Source: Linyphia triangularis
Lineage: Eukaryota > Arthropoda > Arachnida > Araneae > Linyphiidae
Length of the DNA: 64,000 bases
Assembly: GCA_963978545.1 (NCBI GenBank)
Contig: OZ021724.1
Coordinates: 99,369,792 to 99,433,791, forward strand
Direction of reading: 5' to 3'
In this document: piece by piece, positions 11,191 to 19,777 of the stretch
How the letters are laid out: each line of letters starts with the position of its first letter
Numbering within the stretch: position 1 is the stretch's first letter
Translations under genes and position numbers: made by a program
The notes under the pieces: model-generated
Database searches by the model: none
Seen by the model: only the letters and a program-made list of their open reading frames with translations
What the model was told of the DNA's origin: nothing

Positions 11191-12016
11191 GGAGTGTGGA
11201 ACATCGCACAACTTTCAATTACACTATATTACTGATGTGGATTTGTGTCACTTATCGTTTTTATATTTCGTTTAGAAAAAATGGCCAGTTTGGGGATATT
11301 TTTTGCGATAATCCTTTTATGGGTCTTTAAAAAAAAAAAAAGAACTTCCCCAAAATGGTGCTTTTGGCGATATACTTTTCGATAATTTTTATCTTATTCT
11401 ATCTTATAAGTGAAGAAGAGAAAAAAACGGTCTTTAATGAGCTATGTTCCAGCAAAGAGGACTCTGTGTTGAAGGCATTCGTTTTTCAACTTTTTACGCC
11501 ATTAAAGCATTTTTATGGAAATTTCGGAGGTGAAGATGTTTAGAACACCTTAAGAGGCATACCCCATCGAATTTGACCAAAATCGTTAGAGCCGTTTTTT
11601 AGTAATCATTAAGAAACATGATTTTTCAATGGCAGCTACCTTATGCGCATGCGCGATTTTAACGAAAATCTTAATGGTAGGTTCTATGGCCACACTAAAT
11701 TTGAGCATCGCAGGTCAATTTGTTCGGTAGTCATGGTGACCTCAGACACAACTCACACACAGACAAACATTTTTTCTAGATCACTTTTTTGAAATCAGGT
11801 TGTTCCAAAACGTGAACAAACAAACAAACAAACAAACAAACAAACAAACAAACAAACAAACAAACAAACAAACAAACAAACAAACAAACAAACAAACAAA
11901 CAAACAAACAAACAAACAAACAAACAAACAAACAAACAAACAAACAAACAAACAAACAAACAAACAAACAAACAAACAAACAAACAAACAAACAAACAAA
12001 CAAACAAACAAATAAA
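11190..12016 (+). mobile_element. Family D element, D1 (left part), ending in CAAA microsatellite
   Basis: It begins GTGTGGAACATCGCACAACT and includes a perfect GCGCATGCGC core (TATGCGCATGCGCGATTTT, near 11644). It then runs through CACACACAGACAAACATTTT to the (CAAA)n tract. The sequence resumes at 12481 after a pogo-like insertion and ends near ATTGAAAGTAAAAATAATG (about 12556). The family's class is unknown. Confidence 0.7.
11815..12012 (+). repeat. (CAAA)n microsatellite, about 198 bp
   Basis: Nearly perfect ACAA/CAAA tetranucleotide run. The open frames it creates on both strands are artefacts. Confidence 0.97.
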
Positions 12017-12018
12017 TA

Positions 12019-12480
12019 CAGTAGAACCTCTATTAAACGTCCCTCCTTTATCCGGAACTCTCTGTTAATCGGCAATCATTTAGTCGACATCAAAAATCTC
12101 CTAAATGAGTAATAAGTCATTAATTCCTTTTTAAACCGTAATCTTTTCCCTTGCTCTAAAGTTAAATAAGTAATGGTGAGGCTTTTGACTGTTTTTCTAA
12201 AGAACTGACATGGTTAGAGCAACCTTCGGATGCAGATCAAACTGAAGTATTGCCTTCAAAAAGACTCCAGGATAGAGCAGCGAAACAAAGATTATGAAGA
12301 TTATTGCAACAAAAACTCATTTCCAACAATTATGTCATAAAAAAACATTAAAAGTCCTGTATTCAATAAACGAAAATCATTGACTTTTTTATTGTTTTTT
12401 ACAACTCTCTTTTATCCGGAATTTTCGCTTAACCGACCTACCTTTGGTCCGAATTAGGTCGGTTGATCGAGATTCTACTG
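12019..12480 (+). mobile_element. pogo/Tigger-like deletion derivative with transposase C-terminal remnant, nested in D1
   Basis: The ends CAGTAGAACCTCTATTAAAC and GAGATTCTACTG are inverted repeats bounded by TA (12017-12018, 12481-12482). Inside, the plus strand reads LTWLEQPSDADQTEVLPSKR followed by LQDRAAKQRL and a stop (about 12203-12298), resembling the acidic-then-basic C-terminal tail of pogo/Tigger DDE transposases. The catalytic core is missing. The element splits family D, which continues on the right. Confidence 0.8.
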
Positions 12481-12556
12481 TAAATTTTTTACCGATTACT
12501 ATTCGGACTTTCATTGCCCTATGTATACATACGGAAATTGAAAGTAAAAATAATGA

Positions 12557-13197
12557 ACCGATCATTGCTGAATCTCTTTCTTGTTTTCAAAATTTTTTTG
12601 ATAAATAAATAATAAAATTACTTCAATCAGAATAAATAAAAGATATTTGGATGACGTTTTCTTTCATTTTTAATAATAAATTTTGAAACGTAGTTTGTTG
12701 CACATTCTGTAGACAGAAATGTTTTTGATATCGGCGCCGTGTAAACGAATATAAAAATTGACAATGCATATAGAGGATTTTTAAAAAATTCCGTTTTTAT
12801 GGGTTATATTATTATTTAGTGATTTTTTTCCATCTATGAAGTTAAATTTAGTATACACTTTTTGATGGGTTATCTGATGTTACACTGAAGTGGAACATCA
12901 TAACAAAAATAGAGGGAGGAAAACTTGATAATAGGATCAAAACTTTGTTTTAAATTATTTGAATGAAATATCTGAACCTCTCGTCACTTTTCTAATTAGA
13001 AATACCGTACAACATATTATTGAGCTTATACTTAATTTTAAATTTTAGTTCTTAATTTTTCACCTCGCAAGATTTACACGAGGTCTGTATTAGGAGTCAT
13101 ATGTGAATCTAACAGTGTTGTCGTTTACGCCATTTTGCGCTTAGAGCGTCGATATGATTTTTCACGCTAATACATTCATTGGCAGTATATTATTCAT
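12557..13197. other. No recognisable feature
   Basis: AT-rich, unassigned. A short piece near 12730 (GGCGCCGTGTAAACGAATAT) weakly resembles sequence near 31740. Confidence 0.35.
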
Positions 13198-13259
13198 TTA
13201 AAATATTACAAATGCAACAAAAGGAATTGATATCTCCCGAAAAACAGCTAGACGTTGTG

Positions 13260-13296
<37 letters not shown>

Positions 13297-14370
13297 GCCA
13301 AGTAAAATGGTTTGCCATAAAATGCCAAGTAAAATGGTCAGAACAACTGATTCAGTCGCCTTGTTGACTGTGGTTTCAATTGTTTGACAGACAGCATTTG
13401 CATAGGTCTTAGTTATACTTTTGATAATCAGGGGACGAGGAACAAATCTGATACAGTCAGAATTTAGAGGGGGAGGTTTGGTAGCCTTGGTGACCGTCTG
13501 AGGGTTGGTAAATAAAGCTCTACGAGTCGGACAGGAGAGAGAAGAGCTTGCATGATTTTGGCCACAGTTGCAGCAAAGCTTTGGGCCATTTTTGACTGGG
13601 CATGCACGACTACTGTGATCAAGAGAGCAGTGTCGGCATCTGATGGGAGAGGTACATTCAGCAGCAAGGTGGGCACCCCAATGCTGACACTTGTAGCATT
13701 GTTGGGGTTCAATTCTGACTTTGGTGTATAACATGGTACGCCAGGATAAAATGTCAGCTTGATTTTCAGTGAAAGGGAACTCCAAAATAAAAAGGGGCAT
13801 CTTATGCCCATTACGGCGTTTCATCTGGGTGATTTGAATGGGGGAATACTCTGGTTTCTTCCAGACCAGCCAGTCGGCTATGTTCAAAATAGAGGATTTG
13901 ATATTTAAACCTCGAACAACAACTTTGAAGGAGCGAGGTGGGGTGATAGGGAAAGGGATCTCAGTAGATTTGGCGCCAGAAATGTTGGCCAGATTTGCCT
14001 CATCATACTGGATAGCATTGGGGAGATTAAGAATGAATCTGGGCGATTCAGCTTCACCTGAATCAGCAGCAGTGTTAACTATAACAGGGGAGTTAAGCAC
14101 TGGAATCTCAAGGATAGAAATGTCATCAAGCCGCTCCTCTAAATTAATGGGTACTTCATTGGTACCCGGCACTGGAACAACAGCTATCCGCTCATCCATA
14201 TTAATGGGTACTACAGGGGTACTAGCAAAGAAAACATCAATCGGCTCATCCACCTTATAGTGGGAACTACAACAGGAACATGGCAAACTGCCTTAGCAGA
14301 TGCAGGCTTAGGTTTGATAGTTTTAGGTTTGATAGCTTTGCGCCTCACCATTTCAGAAACGTCAGTAAAA
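13198..14370 (-). pseudogene. Non-LTR retrotransposon ORF1 (gag-like, PRE_C2HC plus zinc knuckles), degraded
   Basis: A 362-codon minus-strand frame runs from 14286 and contains a PRE_C2HC-like region (about residues 119-190, from SFKVVVRGLNIKSSILN onward). Three cysteine knuckles follow at about 197-252: CYKCQHWGAHLAAEC, CRHCSLDHSSRAC and CCNCGQNHASSSLSC. This arrangement is typical of Jockey/X-element-like LINE ORF1 nucleic-acid-binding proteins. A likely true start (MVRRKAIKPKTIKPKPASAK, near 14360) lies upstream in another frame, so a frameshift separates it from the rest. The first knuckle has five rather than four residues between its second Cys and His. After about residue 340 the frame runs into a poly-T stretch (poly-A on the plus strand at 13260-13295), which is artefactual. 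No ORF2 follows. It is a truncated, inactive copy. Confidence 0.8.
13260..13295 (+). repeat. Poly-A tract, about 36 bp
   Basis: Separates the LINE ORF1 remnant from unrelated sequence to the left. In plus orientation it could be the tail of a retroposed copy on that side. Confidence 0.9.
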
Positions 14371-15239
14371 ACCAACAAATGGGAAGGATGAAGAACGATC
14401 GGTAACAGGTCCGACTAGCTCAGAGCTCTAAGTCTGGATGATTATTTTAAAAATTCAATTATTACATGGATTAGCGTTCTAGTAGGTTTTCGGTCTAGCA
14501 TTATACACTTTAAATTACAATATAAATATTCAATAGTTTGATACAAACTGGATTTATTTGGAATGTACCGTCTGCATCGTCGTGTGAATACTCCTATTTA
14601 ACCTTTATACAAAACCTGCTGATGGGTTGGTAGTGTCCGCATTACATTTTGATATATGCGGACGCCATGCGGGTGAAGATTTCAAAGTTGCTGGCCGCTC
14701 CCCATATCATCAACTGTTCAAAATGCATTGGTGAAACTTCTTGCGGACTCGCGCCCGCATCTGCACCGTGTGAAAGAACCCTTAGCTGGAACCATGTTTG
14801 ATAAAACGAAATAACTGAAGGAGTTTCAAAATCTTTTGATTTCGAATGTGTTTGAATATTTGAGACAGTACTCACGATTCTTGTAAAAAGAAATAACTGT
14901 TTAGAGCTGCAACTGACCTGATAAAAAATTAAATGTAACCAGAGTTTCGGAGAGATTCTTCAAGATTCGTATTAAATGTTTTTGTCCGTTACAACATATT
15001 AAAGTCCTTTTTGTCGTAAAATCCGTCTGGTTGCCGTAGATAAATAGTTTTCAATCATAAATTTGTTCTTTTTTGATGAGAACAATGCGTTAAAAATCTA
15101 GCTTTTAAAACACATTTTAAATCATATCTTATCAATAAGTTATTTCATGTTAGTAATCAACGATTAAGTTTATCGGGCCGATTCTGAAATAATTTTAGGC
15201 AACTGGAACTTCAATGGAGTCTTTTAGCTATTTATTATC
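14371..15239. other. No recognisable gene
   Basis: A 77-codon minus frame at 14642-14875 is the longest and has no recognisable motif. Part of this stretch may be 5' UTR of the degraded LINE. Confidence 0.3.
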
Positions 15240-15485
15240 TATACTAAACTTCAACTTAACTAGACATCACTTAGACGGTAGATCGTCTCAGTGCTCATAG
15301 GTATTTAATCCATTTTGGCGGTGTGAAAGCATAATGTTCGCAAAAACCACAACCCTGTAGAGAACAAAAGGCTATAAGGTTTGGCGAGAATTATGTCTTC
15401 ACTCCGCCAAAATGGATTAAATACGTATGAGCACTGAGACGATCTACCGTCTAAGTGATGTCTAGTTAAGTTGAAGTTTAGTATA
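15240..15485. mobile_element. 246-bp MITE with ~83-bp inverted arms
   Basis: TATACTAAACTTCAACTTAA at the left and its inverse at the right extend as near-perfect arms of about 83 bp to CCATTTTGGCGG, around a ~80-bp loop. TA/TATA flanks fit a mariner-type element. It abuts the tail of the SINE at 15490. Confidence 0.88.
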
Positions 15486-15489
15486 GTAT

Positions 15490-15672
15490 TGGTTGGTTGG
15501 TTTATACTCTCTACTACCTATTTTTATGCATAATGTCGGCTGATCAGGCCATGACCTATAGCTTTACGTGGAATCCTAATCACAACGAACATCCATGCCT
15601 AACTCGGGATTTGAACACGGCACAATTGGCATGCGAGGACAGAACACTAACCACACAGGCATCAGGTGGTAC
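15490..15672 (-). mobile_element. tRNA-derived SINE, type 2, copy 1
   Basis: Read on the minus strand it has an A-box-like GTGGTTAGTGTTC, a B-box-like GTGTTCAAATCCCG, then TTAGGCATGGATGTTCG, and ends in an AACCAACCAA tail. It matches copies at 18524 and 47529. The 62-codon plus frame over it is fortuitous. Confidence 0.75.
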
Positions 15673-16972
15673 TTTCTGGTATTGAATAGTCGCTATTACA
15701 GTTCAAATCATCCCAACACAAATCATGTTCACGAATTGTTCAGTTAATATCAAGAACGAGGCTTAAGACCTAGTCAATATGTCCTTACCAAAATTAGGTA
15801 GCGAACACAAAAAAAGAGGCAATATCGACACTGATTCCAATTCAAAATGGCACCAAACGCAGAAAATCAACGTGTTAAGATACACCCCACGTAGAGCCAT
15901 TAAATTCCCATCCCTGAGTGGAATTTAACCATCTTTCCGAGATAGGGGGATTTTTACGTTTCCCCCCCCCCCCCCCTCGATCGCCTGAAAAGGCAACAGA
16001 TAGCATTTGCATACATTTGTATATAGGACTAATGCTCCTTTGAAGAGCGTAGCAAAGGTAGATTGTCATTTAAAATGTCATTGCGGACTGAAACGCGATT
16101 CGCTCAATAAGAAGACTTGCGTGCATTCTGCGCTTAAAGAATGGCAGGGCTTCGAAGTGCGTTTTGAAGTAATGTAGAAGTGATTTATGATGTATATCCC
16201 TTTAAAGTCTGGTGTGAGCAAAGCGTTTTTGAATGTGTGGTAAAACACAACTACGCTCTTGCGATTTTTTTGTTTTGTTTTGAGAAAAAGTTGCTAAATT
16301 GGGTTATCTTTTGTAATAGTTTGAATTATTCGGAATATTCCTTTAAATTGCATGTGTTTATCGATACATTTAATTTATTTAATTCACTTTAATCGCCTGT
16401 AATACTTCCACAATGGGGGAAAAAATAAAAATATATAATTATCAGCTTAGGGCCGTTGTACTGTATAGTTTACCTTAGGCTTTAAATTCTAGACCATCAC
16501 AATTTTTTTTTATTTTTGAGTTTGATAAAACATCGGTACATCAATGAAGGGTTGCTGATGTTTGAGTTTAGAATGAAAACGTCTTCTTAACAGGAACATA
16601 GTTTATTGAAAATGGTGTCTAGGGCTTTAAACTTTAAGATGCTATTCTTGAACATTTAGAACATAGCTCCGAAGAGTTCTTCATTTTACATCTTACAAAT
16701 TCAGTTACACGGCGTGGAATGAAATTAAAACAAGATGGCTTACAGGAAGCTGTAACGTCACGCAATGACATAGTACTGATCGCAACCAATACGATTCGAA
16801 GTGCTTTGAAATCGGGGAAAATCCCCACATCAATACAACTGAACAACATCAGCACAGCATACATACATTCCTTTTCATACAAGTAGGCGGAGCAGGCGCA
16901 TACCCACACAATACCTTCCTTGCGCATGTCCAAACATTAAATGGGGATGGACACCGGACCACACTTCTGACC
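15673..16972. other. No recognisable gene
   Basis: Contains a C16 run (15961-15976) and a 99-codon minus frame (16634-16933, MDMRKEGIVWVCACSAYLYE) without recognised motifs. That frame starts with the same MRKEGIVWVCA-like reading as the 25-bp minisatellite because both contain the sequence GGTATTGT...GCGCATG. Confidence 0.3.
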
Positions 16973-17596
16973 AACATCATTCTGAATTTTTATAGAAATT
17001 GGAGAAAAGTGAGTAGATTACGAATTCACTGGTCTGCCGTGGCAAAAATGGCCAAAACTGATAAAAAATTGACTGGGAATGTGTTGAACTAAAATCCGAT
17101 TGCCAAATATGTCATAACTTGCCAAAAAGAGAACACACTTTTTCGTCTGGCAATCCACTGCATTTTGATTTTCAATGAGAAAAAGCGGAAACTATTTCTG
17201 ATCTCTGGCTCGGAAAACTTGTATCTTTTAAAAGTAATCCAAATTGGCGACATCAGTTACGTCATCAGTGACGTAATGTTTATTGCCAACTTGGCTCCCT
17301 AATACTAGATGCAAGTAGACCGTCGCTAGATATCTGAATCGTCTGCAACCTTCTTAATTGAAAATTAAAGAGTGAGGGTTACTAAATAAAAAAAACATGC
17401 TCATTATTTGGCAAGTTATGGCGCATTTGGCAATTGGATTTAGTTCAACTTATTAAAAGTCGATTTTTGACTAGTTGCGGCCATTTTTGCCAAGCAGACC
17501 AGTGGATTCCTAATCTACTAACTTTTCTCCAATTTCTATAAAAAAAATTCAGAATGATGTTCGATGGACTCCAAAAATTGCAGTCGCCTTTCAGTC
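16973..17596 (+). mobile_element. Family A mariner-type MITE, copy A3 (left tip missing)
   Basis: Similarity starts inside the left arm at ACATCATTCTGAATTTTT and runs to the right tip GTCGCCTTTCAGTC followed by TA. The first ~35 bp are lost. The palindrome is intact at 17257-17276. Confidence 0.85.
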
Positions 17597-18523
17597 TACT
17601 TGGGATTAACGCCCAGGGTAAAAATCAAAACATATCACAAGAATACTTTTTTTTTCCATCAATTTTGTTTGACACCATAGCTAAGATGTTCTTCGATGGC
17701 AGTAAAGTTCTTCTATTCACCAAATAAACTCTTAAAACAAACGTGGCTAAAAATTTCGTGCCATCGTTCAGAACTTATAGTTTTGCAGCATTTTACACTA
17801 CAAAAATATGAAGAAGGACTATCTGGGTGTACTTAGAATTATAAAATTTAGAATTGTAATAGCTATTAGCATATATAAAGAGAGGATAAACTCACCACAC
17901 GCAGTAAAACCTTTAAAATGAAGATATAATAATGTAAAAAAAGGTACTTGGCATTATAAAATTGACCATTGTCGATATTTTATCGCCTATTAAATGATCG
18001 CCAATTCTTAATTTTTTTCTTCCCTTTGCCAACTTTTTTTGCATATCTGAATAAACTATCAATTTAAAATAATTTTATATTATCACCGTTAACGTGTATA
18101 TATCGTCAAGTCAATTTGGAGCCGTTTTGTAAACGATTAAGTCCCACATTTGTAAATTTTTTTTTGGAAAAGTGATTTTATGGTAACCCTAAGTGTAATG
18201 TGTAGGAGAAGAAAATATTTTTTGGTGGTCATTTTGAAATTTGCTTTCGGCTAGCGGTGAACAGCCGCAACGTTTTGGCTGTGTCGCCAATTTTCAAAAT
18301 CGCGCCAACCCATACACATAAAATAGTAATTTACCGGTATAGGTTAATATACAAACAGAAAAGTGTTACAATTGCTTTAGTGGTAAGTTTGGATTACACA
18401 CAAAGCCATTTGACAATTTTCATTTAATTTAAAATGATTAGTATTGCATATCATAATTAGACTGTAAAACCGCAGTTATTTTATTGTATAATGAGCAAAG
18501 TTTTTGAATTCCATTTGCATCCA
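17597..18523. other. No recognisable feature
   Basis: AT-rich; no frame above 60 codons and no clear match to the repeat families here. Confidence 0.35.
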
Positions 18524-18868
18524 GTCCAGCTGATGGCTGTGTGGTTAGTGCTCAGGCCTCGCATGCCAAAGGTGCCGGGTTTGAATCCCGGGTTAGGAAT
18601 GGAGGTACTCTTCCGTTTTCCGGGCGAAAGCGATAAATCGCCAAATAATGTAGAATTTTACCAAATTTCTTCTAGCACGTTTTCCTTCCATTCGCTTCGC
18701 TTGGCGACGCCTCGCGTTTGGTTGGCGACATTTGCGCCCGGATAGCGGAAGAGTACGTTTTGGTTGGAAATCCACAATAAGCTGTAGGTCTCGGCTCGAT
18801 TAGCCGCCATTGTGCATAAAAATAGGTTGTTGAGCGTATAAACCAACCAATCATTTGCTTCAAAATAA
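18524..18868 (+). mobile_element. tRNA-derived SINE, type 2, copy 2, with internal insertion
   Basis: A-box TGTGGTTAGTGCTC and B-box GGTTTGAATCCCGG near 18540-18590, then GGTTAGGAATGGAGG. The body resumes after the insertion at 18606-18755 and ends with the tail AAACCAACCAA. Confidence 0.8.
18606..18755. mobile_element. ~150-bp MITE inserted in SINE copy 2
   Basis: TACTCTTCCGTTTTCCGGGC on the left is mirrored by GCCCGGATAGCGGAAGAGTA on the right. The insert is absent from the other two SINE copies, so it is an insertion at a TA (or GTAC) site. The 84-codon plus frame crossing it is not a gene. Confidence 0.75.
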
Positions 18869-19135
18869 GGATTTAATGGGTACTTCTTCTTAGAAAAGAC
18901 TATGGTGTCTAAGGTACCTCTGCTTCTTTCAAGCATTTTGTACCAACCCCATATCCTGTAAAGGTCGGTAGTGGACAGTACTGCACAGGATGTAAGCACA
19001 CACTCGCTCATGAGAGGGAGTGTGTAAGTCTTCCTATAACCACCGAAGAGTTCATTTCTACCTCGTTCGGTAGCTACACGGTAGATGGCAGCACTATTAG
19101 CTTTATGTGAAGCTTCTTCATTTAGAGGCATTACA
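18869..19135 (-). repeat. Dispersed fragment sharing a peptide-like segment with 780-905
   Basis: The minus strand reads through MPLNEEASHKANSAAIYRVA and GWYKMLERSRGT without stops. The latter recurs as GAWYKMLPQSRGT in 780-905, showing that both are parts of one dispersed repeat, perhaps coding in origin. I do not recognise it. Confidence 0.4.
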
Positions 19136-19199
19136 AAGCAGAAGACTCCAGCAGAAGACTTGGCTTCGCCACTCCCAGTTGTATTGATTTGTATGAGAA

Positions 19200-19345
19200 C
19201 TTGGAGGACTTTGCGACCACGACTAATTTAACGTGCCCCAGTCACCGTTAGCGAACACGGCAGTCTTTAGTGGGTCCCAGGCCCGAACTCGCAACCTTCT
19301 GATTGCGAGAACAATATTCTCCCGACTGGCCCTTAATAGGTACTT
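19200..19345 (-). mobile_element. Possible third tRNA-like SINE head
   Basis: The minus strand reads CCAGTCGGGAGAATATTGTT, then AGAAGGTTGCGAGTTCGGGC, resembling a tRNA half with a B box (GGTTGCGAGTTC). No second copy is seen in the window. Confidence 0.3.
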
Positions 19346-19637
19346 AAGCATTCAACAGGTATTACTTTGGTTGTTGGTGAGTTCGAATCAGCTGGTCCCC
19401 TCCACTGTCTGGTTCAATTAGGACCAGCTTTGGGGCCTTCCTTTGGAAATCCTCAGAATGCGGGGTGGATAGTCACAGGGAATCAGTTTGGCGAACTTTT
19501 TGTCTCGTCAACGGTAGAAGAGATAATACGTAAGTTCTATTGAAGCAGCCTGAAGACTTTAATGAGATTTTATCAAACTCAAACTTATAGATATGAAAAA
19601 AAAAAAAAATTTAGCAAAAAAGGTCCCAATTAACAAT

Positions 19638-19643
19638 TTTATT
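19638..19643 (-). promoter_or_regulatory. Polyadenylation signal AATAAA of the 894-aa gene
   Basis: The plus strand reads TTTATT, so the transcript strand carries AATAAA about 135 nt past the stop codon of the minus-strand gene. That spacing suits a short 3' UTR. AT-rich DNA yields this hexamer often by chance. Confidence 0.45.
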
Positions 19644-19777
19644 GTATACTTTTTTTTAAATTGTTTCCTAGACACTTTTTTATGTACATGTAAAAATAAG
19701 CAGCTCCAAAAAGATCAGTTAAAAAGACAGTTGAAATTTAGCATTCAAATGTAATTTAGTTCATTACTATTTCACTC

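Noticed and set aside
11776..12075. FVCL and NKQT repeat frames
   Set aside because: They are translations of the CAAA microsatellite.
13838..14260. 140-codon plus-strand frame
   Set aside because: It is the antisense shadow of the LINE ORF1.
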